The translations under genes and the position numbers were made by a program. The notes beneath the pieces were generated by a model that saw only the letters and a program-made list of their open reading frames with translations, made no database searches and was not told where the DNA came from. DNA of 64,000 nucleotides from Senegalimassilia sp003474385 (GTDB taxonomy: Bacteria; Actinomycetota; Coriobacteriia; Coriobacteriales; Eggerthellaceae), in NCBI RefSeq assembly GCF_003474385.1, contig NZ_QUCY01000009.1:1-64000 (forward strand), given 5' to 3'. Position 1 is the first letter of the stretch. Each line of letters begins with the position of its first letter. Positions 1 through 7,681 of the stretch are shown piece after piece.

Positions 1-39
1 TGAAGGTGTAGGAAGCACCTTCAAAGAAAGGAGACAGTC

Positions 40-1188
40 ATGGCGAAGATTGTCAACTCTTGGAACGACTGGGATCCGTTGAAGCGCGTCATCGTTGGCC
101 GCTGCGATAACTCCATGATCCCGCCCGAGGAGCCCGCAACCTCTGAGAAGGTGCCGGTCGACTCCGAGATGCGCGGCATGTGGGGCCTGCGCCCGCTGCG
201 CACCGTCGAGCGCGGCAACGAGTGCCTCGAGAACCTGGTCAAGGCCGTCGAGGAGCGCGGCGTCGTCGTCGACCGCCCGACGCCCCTGCAGTGGAACCAG
301 GCCATCGGCACGCCGGACTTCCGCAACGATTCCATGATGACCTGCATGCCTCCGCGCGACATCCTGCTGACCGTCGGCAACGAGATCATGGCTTCCGCCA
401 ACTCCTTCCGCTGCCGCTACTTCGAGTACCTGGCCTACTGGCCGCTCATGAAGCAGTACTTCGATGAGGATCCCGAGTTCCTGTGGACCCAGGCTCCCCG
501 TCCTCGTCTGACCGACGCTTCCTACAAGCACAACTACTACGACGAGAAGATCACCCTGGAAGAGCGCCTCGTCCGTACCGCCAACAAGGACTTCGTGACC
601 ACCGAAGTCGAGCCGATGTGGGACGCCGCCGACCTCATGCGCATGGGCAAGGATATCTTCATCCAGCACGGCCTGACCACCAACCGCACCGCCATGGAGT
701 GGTTCCAGCGCTACTATCCCGAGTACCGCATCCATGCCATGAACTTCCCGGGCGACCCGTACCCGATTCACATCGACGCCACCTTCGTGCCGCTGCGCCC
801 GGGCCTGATCATCAACAACCCGCATCGTCATCCCGCCGAGGGCCAGAAGGACATCTTCGAGGCCAACGATTGGCAGATCGTCGACGCCGCCCAGCCCGCC
901 CATGACGAGCCGCCCGCGCTGTGCTACAGCTCCGTGTGGCTGTCCATGAACTGCCTGGTCCTGGATCCCTCCACGGTCATCGTCGAGGCCTCCGAGGTCA
1001 ACCAGCAGGAGCAGATGGACCAGCTCGGCATGAACGTCATCCCCGTTGACCTGCGCGACGCCTATCCGTTCGGCGGCGGCCTGCACTGCTCCACCGCTGA
1101 CGTCTACCGCGAGGGCGAGTGCCTCGACTACTTCCCGAACCGCGTCAAGGACTGCACGCTCATCCACCCGGAGATGTGGGAGGACTAG
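40..1188 (+). CDS. Amidinotransferase (arginine:glycine amidinotransferase-like)
   Basis: A 382-aa member of the guanidino-group-modifying enzyme superfamily, closest by eye to L-arginine:glycine / inosamine-phosphate amidinotransferases, which move the amidino group of arginine onto an amine acceptor. The nucleophilic cysteine lies in GGGLHCST near residue 350 and the catalytic His-Asp region in PIHIDATF near residue 245. The length matches the family (about 360-420 aa). The start at 40 follows AAGGAGA with good spacing. A 7-bp hairpin precedes it (2-22) and a strong terminator follows (1222-1251), so it is probably monocistronic or last in an operon. An arginine deiminase and an arginine/ornithine antiporter lie within 10 kb, consistent with a local interest in arginine. 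The acceptor amine cannot be read from sequence. Confidence 0.85.
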   Translation: MAKIVNSWNDWDPLKRVIVGRCDNSMIPPEEPATSEKVPVDSEMRGMWGLRPLRTVERGNECLENLVKAVEERGVVVDRPTPLQWNQAIGTPDFRNDSMMTCMPPRDILLTVGNEIMASANSFRCRYFEYLAYWPLMKQYFDEDPEFLWTQAPRPRLTDASYKHNYYDEKITLEERLVRTANKDFVTTEVEPMWDAADLMRMGKDIFIQHGLTTNRTAMEWFQRYYPEYRIHAMNFPGDPYPIHIDATFVPLRPGLIINNPHRHPAEGQKDIFEANDWQIVDAAQPAHDEPPALCYSSVWLSMNCLVLDPSTVIVEASEVNQQEQMDQLGMNVIPVDLRDAYPFGGGLHCSTADVYREGECLDYFPNRVKDCTLIHPEMWED

Positions 1189-1221
1189 GCTAACCGCCTA
1201 GCGTTCGTTTGAATATGAAAA

Positions 1222-1251
1222 CCGCCCGGACGATAAAAATCGTCCGGGCGG
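1222..1251 (+). terminator. Hairpin terminator after the amidinotransferase
   Basis: A perfect 12-bp inverted repeat (CCGCCCGGACGA and its complement) with a TAAAAA loop, 33 bp after the amidinotransferase stop. The 3' T-tract is poor, so it may work as a bidirectional or Rho-assisted stop. Confidence 0.7.
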
Positions 1252-1300
1252 GAATAAGAACAAAGCATTTACTCGCGCAATAGTGCGCAAAGAAATCCTA

Positions 1301-1360
1301 GGGCTTCGGATCAAAGGTAGCCGTTGCAGCGGCATCTCCTTATGCCTTTATTCGAAGCCC
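1301..1360. promoter_or_regulatory. Possible structured RNA element in a 543-bp gap
   Basis: The stretch 1189-1731 has no supported gene. GGGCTTCG at 1301-1308 pairs with CGAAGCCC at 1353-1360, AAGG/CCTT extends the stem, and an inner hairpin (GCCG/CGGC, 1320-1333) sits inside. A terminator follows at 1528-1568, before the exporter gene. This layout resembles a leader RNA, but I match no known riboswitch consensus and the intervening assembly gap prevents a full fold. Confidence 0.3.
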
Positions 1361-1469
1361 CGGGGCCATCAATGAGAATTTTACCTCAATTTCACCAAGT
1401 AGTACAGAGTCAACTCTTGATTGACGGCGTAAAGTTGATGGGGGTTCAGATTCTCCTATCCAGGTTCGC

Positions 1470-1479
1470 NNNNNNNNNN
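1470..1479. other. Assembly gap (10 N)
   Basis: Ten consecutive N. Fixed-length N runs usually mark scaffold joins of unknown size, so sequence to the left and right may not be adjacent as drawn. Confidence 0.95.
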
Positions 1480-1527
1480 TCGGCCTAAATCAGAATCTAT
1501 TTCGGTAGAGTTCTGAACAAGCAATAG

Positions 1528-1568
1528 AAAGGGGGCCTGGCAAGACAAGTTCAGCCAGGTCCCCTTTT
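1528..1568 (+). terminator. Intrinsic terminator upstream of the DMT transporter
   Basis: AAAGGGGGCCTGGC pairs with GCCAGGTCCCCTTT, followed by T-rich sequence. It lies about 165 bp before the exporter start, where it could end an upstream transcript or act as an attenuator. Confidence 0.65.
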
Positions 1569-1731
1569 GTTAGTTCGCCTTCCAATCCAGTCAACAAGGG
1601 TTTTCGATTCGACCGGACAGGATCGAGCTTAGATAGGGGTATCGATACAAGCACGACCTAGTTTGGTCAGAACCGAAATTGGGTGAATTGGAGGCACCTG
1701 TACATGCTACTGGTTTTTTAAGGAGGAACCA

Positions 1732-2865
1732 ATGGCAGACGAAATCAACACTGCGGGCCAGGGGGATGGCTCCCAGAATTATCAGATGAATCGCAAATTG
1801 GGCACTATCTTCATGCTCATTTCCGCAACGGGCATGGGTTTGGTGCCGCTGTTCAGCCGTTGGGCTACGCGTACCAACATGTTCGATGCTACTCAGGGCT
1901 TGAACGGCTCCGATTCCATTGGCGCAATCATGGCGCTTGGCCGCATGTCCATGGGCGTGATTTTCTTCGTGATTCTCATGGTTGCCACCCATAAGGTAAC
2001 CACTTTCAAGAAGCTTAAGCTTAGTCCCGCAATCGCATTGGGTGGCTTGATGATCGGCATGTCCTTGGCATGCTACGTCACCTCTACGCTGATGACCACC
2101 GTTGCCAATGCCGTTATGTTCATTTACACTGGCCCGGTTATCTGCGTGCTGCTCGCTCGTATCTTCCGTAAAGAGCCGATGAGCCCGCTGCAGTGGGTAT
2201 GCCTCTGCGTCGTGTTCGTTGGCATGCTGTTCGGCGAGAGCCTCCTCGGCTTCGGCGTCGGCGGCAACGTCTTCGGCCTGGACTTCAACCTGATTCCCTC
2301 CACTCCGGAATTCCCGCAGAAGATGGTTGGCGACATCTTCGGCTTGCTGTCCGGCGTGTTCTACGGCGCTTCCATGTTCTTCAACGGCTACCGCAAGGAT
2401 GCTGACACCACCGCCCGTGGTGTGTACAACTTCATCTTCGCTGTTATCGGCGCAGGTGTTATTGCTATCCTGATGAACGTCGTTGGCATGGCCACCGGCC
2501 AGACCAACTGGATCACCGAGGTTCACTTCACTGGTTTCAACTGGCTTGGCGCAGTGCTGCTGTGGATCGTATGCGGCCCTATCGCTTTGGGCTGCCTGCT
2601 GGTCGCTGGCCGCAACCTGCCGGCAATGGACTATAGCACCATCGCCTACTGGGAGGTTCCCGTTGCCCTGTTCATCGGCCTGGTCGTTTTCGGCGAGCCG
2701 GTTACGCTTAACACTGCTATCGGCATCATCCTGATCGTTGGTGGCGGCGCATTCCCGACTGTCAAGGCTATGATTCAGGGTTCTAAGATGGAGAAGCAGC
2801 AGCAAGTTGCTGAGAATCTGTCTGAACGTCTTGATGAAGAGGCTGCCAAGGAGGAGGAGCGCTAG
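1732..2865 (+). CDS. DMT-superfamily (EamA-like) transporter
   Basis: A 377-aa inner-membrane protein with about ten hydrophobic helices in two five-helix halves, the usual EamA drug/metabolite exporter plan, plus a charged C-terminal tail (EEAAKEEER). A glycine-rich insertion, possibly a loop, lies near residues 180-190. The start follows TAAGGAGGAACC with ideal spacing. The next gene begins 46 bp downstream, so the two may share a transcript. The substrate is unknown; proximity to the amidinotransferase and arginine genes makes an amino-acid or guanidino compound a reasonable but untested guess. Confidence 0.8.
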   Translation: MADEINTAGQGDGSQNYQMNRKLGTIFMLISATGMGLVPLFSRWATRTNMFDATQGLNGSDSIGAIMALGRMSMGVIFFVILMVATHKVTTFKKLKLSPAIALGGLMIGMSLACYVTSTLMTTVANAVMFIYTGPVICVLLARIFRKEPMSPLQWVCLCVVFVGMLFGESLLGFGVGGNVFGLDFNLIPSTPEFPQKMVGDIFGLLSGVFYGASMFFNGYRKDADTTARGVYNFIFAVIGAGVIAILMNVVGMATGQTNWITEVHFTGFNWLGAVLLWIVCGPIALGCLLVAGRNLPAMDYSTIAYWEVPVALFIGLVVFGEPVTLNTAIGIILIVGGGAFPTVKAMIQGSKMEKQQQVAENLSERLDEEAAKEEER

Positions 2866-2911
2866 CATCCGCCAGCGCTAGACGTAGGAGCCTTTGAAAG
2901 GAGGCTGCGTC

Positions 2912-3499
2912 ATGAAGGTTACGAATCGCTTAACGCACATCGCAACGAAGGTAAACTTCGAAACCGCAAAGACCGAGGACCAGCTGAAAGCTGCGTTCGA
3001 GGCAAAGGGCATCGCCGGGTTCCCTGCAATGCTGGACATCAAAGAACGCACGGAGGAGCATGTCCAGTTCGTCTCGCTTGATGATCTGCTGGCGTTTGCC
3101 AAGGCTTCCGGCGTTGCTGCCGTTACGTATGACGTTACGTATTTCCCGCACGCTGATCAGGGCGAAGTTGAGCGCCAGCTCAAGCAGCTCGGTCACGACC
3201 TGGAAATCAGCGCTGACGTCATTAAGGACGTGTGTGCAACCGAGATTCAGGAGTACCTGGATCTTGATGCCAAGCGTGATGTGGCGGTTCCCGTCCATAG
3301 CATCGTTGAGTGCTATGTCAACGGTACGGCTTTCGCGTGGTATGGCCTGAACGACTATCCTCGCCTGAAGGGTGTTGTGCTTCAGAAGCTCGCCCGTGGC
3401 GGCCAGAAGGCAAAGCATGATTTCATCATGCGCGCCAGCCGTGCTCAGGTTGACCTGATGGACGAGGACGACATTCCTACGGACGTTGTTATGCGGTAA
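2912..3499 (+). CDS. Hypothetical protein, 195 aa
   Basis: I do not recognise this family. It is a soluble mixed alpha/beta protein with no signal peptide or membrane helix and a Lys/Arg-rich basic stretch near residues 155-175. The start at 2912 was chosen over an in-frame codon at 2894 because AAAGGAGG sits 7 bp upstream. It lies between the DMT exporter and the two MFS transporters and ends at a strong terminator, so it is probably co-transcribed with the exporter. Codon use matches its neighbours. An enzyme or binding protein acting on the transported compound is an inference from position only. Confidence 0.7.
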   Translation: MKVTNRLTHIATKVNFETAKTEDQLKAAFEAKGIAGFPAMLDIKERTEEHVQFVSLDDLLAFAKASGVAAVTYDVTYFPHADQGEVERQLKQLGHDLEISADVIKDVCATEIQEYLDLDAKRDVAVPVHSIVECYVNGTAFAWYGLNDYPRLKGVVLQKLARGGQKAKHDFIMRASRAQVDLMDEDDIPTDVVMR

Positions 3500-3508
3500 T
3501 AGCTAATT

Positions 3509-3557
3509 ATGGTGGACTGTGCTTATATAAGGGAAGGTGCAGTCCACCATTTTTTTG
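3509..3557 (+). terminator. Intrinsic terminator
   Basis: A perfect 10-bp stem ATGGTGGACT / AGTCCACCAT followed directly by seven T. It ends the exporter plus unknown-protein transcript. Confidence 0.85.
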
Positions 3558-3729
3558 TCGGTTGCGGAACGTAAGTCATGAGGGATAGCGTTTCGCCTGA
3601 TGAGGGCCTCTATGAAACGGCGAAATCATAGGAGGGGAGCCCTCGAAGAGGAGATTGTGATGGGGAGATTCAATACTATTGGATTGGGTTCATGTACGAG
3701 CGATCTGAAGTGGTTCCAGGGTGATTTCC

Positions 3730-5058
3730 ATGAAAGATAACGCTCGCTTCGACGCGGAAAAGAGCAAGACCGTACGTAAGGTGGCAACGGCGTCCTTTTT
3801 CTGCAACTTCATCGAATGGTTCGACTATGCCACGTATTCGTACTTCGCGGTTGTTATCGCGCAAGTGTTCTTTCCGAACGATGATCCTGCGTTAGCGTTG
3901 ATTCAAACGTTTGCAGTGTTCGCTTTGTCGTTCTTGCTTCGTCCCATTGGTGCTATTTTCTGGGGCAACATGGGCGACAAGAAGGGCCGTAAATGGTCGT
4001 TGACCGTTTCGGTTTTCATGATGGCTGGTGCCACGTTCTGCATCGGCTTGCTTCCCGGGTATGCTGCCTTGGGCATTTGCGCTCCGGCTTTGCTGCTTCT
4101 GCTCCGCATGATCCAGGGCTTCTCGGCTTCTGGCGAATATGCGGGTGCGGCAACGTTCTTGGCCGAGTATGCGCCCACGGACAAGCGCGGTATGTATTGC
4201 TCTATCGTTCCTGCTTCTACGGCCATCGGCCTGTTGGTTGGCAGCGCTTTTGCGACCGTCATGTACACCATCATGCCGGAAGCCGCGGTTAACGAGTGGG
4301 GCTGGCGTATCCCGTTCGTCCTTGCCGGTCCTTTGGGCATCGGCGCGTATTTCGTGAACATCCAGCTTGAGGATTCTCCTACGTATCAGGCGATGCAGCG
4401 TGCGCTCAAAGACGCTGAGGCATCTGGCGTCGCCGGTGCTCCGGAGCGTCCGATTCACTGCTTGTTCACGAAGCATCTGCGTAAGCTCATCATCTCCATC
4501 GGCGCTGCAATGCTGAACGCCGTCGGCTTCTATGTTGTGCTTACCTACCTTCCGGTATACCTGGAAACGGCCGTCTTGATGCCGAAGAACGAGGCGTCGT
4601 TGATCACCACCATCGCGCTGGTAACCTACGTCGCTTTCATTTTCGCGAGCGGGCATCTGTCCGACAAGTTCGGTCGCAAGAAGATGCTGATCACTGCATG
4701 TGTGTGCTTCATCGTCTTCACCATTCCGGCGTTCATCCTGATGAGCACTGCGAATTTCGTGACCGTCCTCGTGGTCGAGTTGATCATGTGCTTGATCCTC
4801 ACCATCAACGACGGTACCCTTTCCAGCTACTTGAGCGAGACGTTCCCCACTCAGGTGCGTTACTCGGGCTTCGCCCTTAGCTTCAATATGGCTAACGCGC
4901 TGTTCGGTGGCACGGCATCGTTCATCTGCACGTCGCTGATCACGGCGACGGGCTCCACCCTTGCTCCTGCGTTCTATATGGTTGCGGTTTCCTGCGTTGC
5001 GCTGGTGGCCATGATCATGTCGCACGAGCACTCGAACAAGGATTTGTCCGAGATTTAG
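3730..5058 (+). CDS. MFS transporter, metabolite:H+ symporter (MHS) type
   Basis: A 442-aa, 12-helix secondary transporter of the MHS branch (relatives of ProP, KgtP, ShiA). The N-terminal FIEWFDYATYSYFA around residues 25-40 is the branch's typical helix-1 motif, and WGNMGDKKGRKW is the loop 2-3 signature. The halves are joined by a long charged loop, with the loop 8-9 copy at SDKFGRKKM. ATG at 3730 is preferred over GTG at 3721 because AGGGTG lies just upstream. The next transporter is similar along its whole length, so they look like a tandem duplication. Substrate unknown; the branch carries betaines, carboxylates and amino acids. Confidence 0.85.
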   Translation: MKDNARFDAEKSKTVRKVATASFFCNFIEWFDYATYSYFAVVIAQVFFPNDDPALALIQTFAVFALSFLLRPIGAIFWGNMGDKKGRKWSLTVSVFMMAGATFCIGLLPGYAALGICAPALLLLLRMIQGFSASGEYAGAATFLAEYAPTDKRGMYCSIVPASTAIGLLVGSAFATVMYTIMPEAAVNEWGWRIPFVLAGPLGIGAYFVNIQLEDSPTYQAMQRALKDAEASGVAGAPERPIHCLFTKHLRKLIISIGAAMLNAVGFYVVLTYLPVYLETAVLMPKNEASLITTIALVTYVAFIFASGHLSDKFGRKKMLITACVCFIVFTIPAFILMSTANFVTVLVVELIMCLILTINDGTLSSYLSETFPTQVRYSGFALSFNMANALFGGTASFICTSLITATGSTLAPAFYMVAVSCVALVAMIMSHEHSNKDLSEI

Positions 5059-5109
5059 AGGTTCGATTGGGCGATTGCGGGCCCCTCCTACCGCGATTGC
5101 CTGGTCATG

Positions 5110-5218
5110 GCAGGCAAGTTGTTGAAGAATTTTTATTTGGGGATCGCATTTTGCCGACGCGTTTACTTGAGACGATTCTTCATCGGGCTACGTTGCTGAA
5201 AGGTAACAACTTGCCTGC
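5110..5218. repeat. Long inverted repeat in the intergenic region
   Basis: GCAGGCAAGTTGTT (5110-5123) and its perfect complement (5205-5218) enclose 81 bp. A second pairing, GAAGAAT (5124-5130) with ATTCTTC (5175-5181), continues the stem with a bulge. It lies between the two MFS genes and could be a terminator-like RNA, a small RNA or a two-site operator. Confidence 0.6.
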
Positions 5219-5314
5219 AAATGGCTAACATTGATAAGCGCACGGTATCATCTTCTTATCCGCCAGTGCATAGGCGGGCCTTTTGGGCCCTGCCTTGAGG
5301 GTAAGGAGGTTGAA

Positions 5315-5422
5315 ATGCGAAACAACATCGCTTCAAGGGGAGGCGATGAACTGCCGTGTGCTGCAGTCGGTTTCAGTCTCAAAGCCGCTGCACTGTTCTT
5401 AGGGGAAAATCATGAATGCTGA
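5315..5422 (+). CDS. Possible 35-aa leader peptide overlapping the second MFS gene
   Basis: An ATG with a very strong Shine-Dalgarno (TAAGGAGG, 5302-5309) opens a 35-codon frame that ends 11 bp inside the downstream transporter. The overlap allows translational coupling. The peptide contains an alanine-rich hydrophobic stretch and two cysteines. I do not recognise it. The Shine-Dalgarno and overlap are seen directly; a regulatory role is inference. Confidence 0.4.
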   Translation: MRNNIASRGGDELPCAAVGFSLKAAALFLGENHEC

Positions 5423-6761
5423 CCAACCGAGACCGATTCACAACGAAGCTGAGCTTACCGAGGCTGAAAAGCATAAAACGCTGAAGAAGGTTGTGTTCTC
5501 TTCGTTCCTGGGCAACTTCATCGAGTGGTTCGACTATGCCAGCTACTCCTACCTTGCCACCGTCATCGCTTTGGTGTTCTTCCCGGGCGAAGACAAAATG
5601 GTCTCAACCATGATGACGTTCGGCGTGTTCGCGCTGGCGTTCTTGGTCCGTCCTCTCGGTGCCATTTTCTGGGGCAACATGGGAGATAAGAAGGGTCGTA
5701 AGTGGGCTCTGTCCATCTCCATCCTCATGATGTCCGGCGCCACCTTCCTTATCGGCTGCTTGCCGGGCTACGCCGTCATCGGCGTTGGTGCTCCGCTGCT
5801 GCTCCTGCTCATGCGTATGGTGCAGAGCTTCTCTGCTTCCGGTGAATATGCCGGCGCCGCCACGTTCATCGCCGAGTATTCGCCGAAGAACCATCGCGGT
5901 TTCTACTGCTCCATGGTTCCCGCCTCCACGGCCGTTGGCCTGCTGGTGGGCTCTCTGTTCGCTACCTGGATGTTCAACACGTTCGGCGCTTCGTCCGACT
6001 TCGTGGTGAACTGGGGCTGGCGTATCCCGTTCTGGCTGGCTGGTCCTCTTGGCTATATCACGCACTACATCCGCGAGCATCTGGAAGACTCCCCGGTGTA
6101 TGCGCAGATGCAGGCCGAGCTTGCCGAGAAGGGCATGAAGAGCGAAGACAAGCCGATCCGCACCCTGTTCAAGAAGCATTTCCGCGTGCTGGTCATCTCC
6201 TTCGGCGCATGCGTGTTGAACGCTGTGGGCTTCTACGCTGTTCTGACCTACCTGCCGAATTACCTTGAGGCTACGCTGAACTACGATCCGGGTCAGGCGT
6301 CCATCATCACCACCATCGTGCTGGTCGTCTACATCGGCTTCATCTTCCTTTCCGGCCGCATCTCCGACAAGTTCGGTCGCAAGAAGATGCTCATCACGGC
6401 TGCTGCAGGCTTCGTGGTCTTCACTATCCCTGCGTTCTGGCTGCTGAACACGCTGGACTTCTTCACCATCCTAGTGGTCGAGCTGGTCATGTGCTTGATG
6501 CTCACCATCAACGACGGTACGCTTTCCAGCTACCTGTGCGAGACGTTCCCGACCGACGTGCGTTACTCTGGCTTCGCTCTGAGCTTCAACCTGGCTAACG
6601 CCATCTTCGGTGGTTCCGCTTCCTACATCTCCTTCGCCCTGATCAATGTCACGGGCGACCCGATCGCTCCTGCGTACTACATGGTCTTCATCGCCGTTCT
6701 GGCCCTGGGCGCCATGATCGCATCGCACGAGCACACCGGCAAGGACCTGTCCGAGGTGTAA
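5412..6761 (+). CDS. MFS transporter, MHS type (paralogue of preceding gene)
   Basis: A 449-aa, 12-helix transporter sharing with its upstream neighbour the helix-1 motif (FIEWFDYASYSYLA), the signature WGNMGDKKGRKW, the second half-motif SDKFGRKKM and the C-terminal SHEHxxKDLSE. The linker between halves differs most, and the C-terminal region is nearly identical, which points to a fairly recent duplication. The start follows AGGGGAAAATC and overlaps a candidate leader peptide. A terminator (6803-6834) follows. The TetR regulator immediately downstream is a plausible controller. Substrate not deducible; the pair may differ in specificity or regulation. Confidence 0.85.
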   Translation: MNADQPRPIHNEAELTEAEKHKTLKKVVFSSFLGNFIEWFDYASYSYLATVIALVFFPGEDKMVSTMMTFGVFALAFLVRPLGAIFWGNMGDKKGRKWALSISILMMSGATFLIGCLPGYAVIGVGAPLLLLLMRMVQSFSASGEYAGAATFIAEYSPKNHRGFYCSMVPASTAVGLLVGSLFATWMFNTFGASSDFVVNWGWRIPFWLAGPLGYITHYIREHLEDSPVYAQMQAELAEKGMKSEDKPIRTLFKKHFRVLVISFGACVLNAVGFYAVLTYLPNYLEATLNYDPGQASIITTIVLVVYIGFIFLSGRISDKFGRKKMLITAAAGFVVFTIPAFWLLNTLDFFTILVVELVMCLMLTINDGTLSSYLCETFPTDVRYSGFALSFNLANAIFGGSASYISFALINVTGDPIAPAYYMVFIAVLALGAMIASHEHTGKDLSEV

Positions 6762-6802
6762 CGCGTATTCGCATATCGGCAATCCCGCGATTTGCCTGAT
6801 GA

Positions 6803-6838
6803 ATGCCGCTCGAGTGTCTGTACTCGAGCGGCATTTCC
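6803..6838 (+). terminator. Intrinsic terminator after the second MFS gene
   Basis: A perfect 13-bp stem ATGCCGCTCGAGT / ACTCGAGCGGCAT with a 6-nt loop, then a short T-rich tail. Confidence 0.85.
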
Positions 6839-6880
6839 TTTACAATGGGTTCATTGGGTTTTTGCGTAAAGGAGACCGAT

Positions 6881-7468
6881 GTGAGTGAGGCGAATCAAAC
6901 CCCTAAATCGTTGAAGGCTCAGATCACGCGCACGTCGCTTGTGCTTGCCGCCGCGGCGCTTTTGCGCGAACAGGGCCCGAAGGCGGTCACGTATCGCAAG
7001 GTAGCGCAATGGGCGGGGACCGCTTCATCATCGGTCGGATATTATTTCGAATCCACCAACCAGCTTCTGTATGAAGCCGGTCGTTACAACATCCAGCTTT
7101 GGGCTGAGCGCGCTGAAAACGCCGCTGCAACTGCCGAGTCCATGGATCAGGCTGACTGTCGCAAGCATCTGATTAATTTGCTCATCAGCGCCAGCCTGCC
7201 CGATGATTCCGTCAATCCCGCTGCTCACTACATGCAGTTGCTTGCCGCATCCGAGTCCGAGGACGTTACCGAGGCTTATCGCAACGGTCGTGTGCAGCTT
7301 GATCAGGCGGTCGGGCGGATTTTGAAACATGCGGGCGTGAAGCTGCCTGCGCATGTGGTGGGGATCGTCGTTGACGGAGCGGCCGTCGCGGCAATCTCCG
7401 AAGGCCGTGAAGTTAGGGGGATCGCAGCCGAGCTCTTGGAGAGCCTTGTCTCAGCGTTTGAGGGTTAA
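6881..7468 (+). CDS. TetR-family transcriptional regulator
   Basis: A 195-aa regulator with an N-terminal TetR helix-turn-helix at about residues 12-60 (RTSLVLAAAALL, GPKAVTYRKVAQWAG, SSVGYYFES) and a helical ligand-binding C-terminal domain. GTG at 6881 is chosen because AAAGGAGA lies 5-6 bp upstream; the longer in-frame extension runs back through the preceding terminator. It follows the transporter pair in the same direction but behind a terminator, so it has its own promoter. Control of the adjacent transporters is the simplest hypothesis. The effector is unknown. Confidence 0.8.
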   Translation: MSEANQTPKSLKAQITRTSLVLAAAALLREQGPKAVTYRKVAQWAGTASSSVGYYFESTNQLLYEAGRYNIQLWAERAENAAATAESMDQADCRKHLINLLISASLPDDSVNPAAHYMQLLAASESEDVTEAYRNGRVQLDQAVGRILKHAGVKLPAHVVGIVVDGAAVAAISEGREVRGIAAELLESLVSAFEG

Positions 7469-7490
7469 GGTGCGTTTACCGTTTTGGCCC

Positions 7491-7608
7491 GAAACGTTGG
7501 TTCAGTCGGCTTGCCGTTAGATTGGCGTGAAACGTTGGTTTAGTCAGGCTGCCGCTCTAGATTGGCGCGAAACGTTGACTCAGTTGGTTTGCTGCTAGAC
7601 TTTTGATG
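7491..7608. repeat. Three tandem imperfect repeats of about 40 bp
   Basis: The core GAAACGTTG starts at 7491, 7529 and 7569 (spacings 38 and 40), each followed by a similar stretch (GGTTCAGTCG...GCCG..TAGATTGGCG). A partial fourth copy (GAAACACGAA) touches the terminator. They lie between convergent genes, so they are unlikely to be a simple promoter operator. Confidence 0.75.
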
Positions 7609-7618
7609 TCGAAACACG

Positions 7619-7654
7619 AAAAAAGGCTCGGACCATATGGTCCGAGCCTTTTTG
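7619..7654. terminator. Bidirectional terminator between tetR and arcD
   Basis: AAAAGGCTCGGACCATATGGTCCGAGCCTTTT is an almost perfect palindrome with A and T tracts on either side, so it can stop both the tetR transcript and the opposing arcD transcript. Confidence 0.9.
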
Positions 7655-7681
7655 CATCTTGCGAAGGAGGGGGGGTTTCGC

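Noticed and set aside
1591..2868. 425-codon frame opposite the DMT transporter
   Set aside because: A shadow of the real gene; composition is unlike a protein and no motif is found.
3892..5031. 379-codon frame opposite the first MFS gene
   Set aside because: Arg/Gln/His-rich shadow frame with no domain.
7491..7608. Possible CRISPR array
   Set aside because: The three units follow each other without unique spacers, and no cas genes are in the window.
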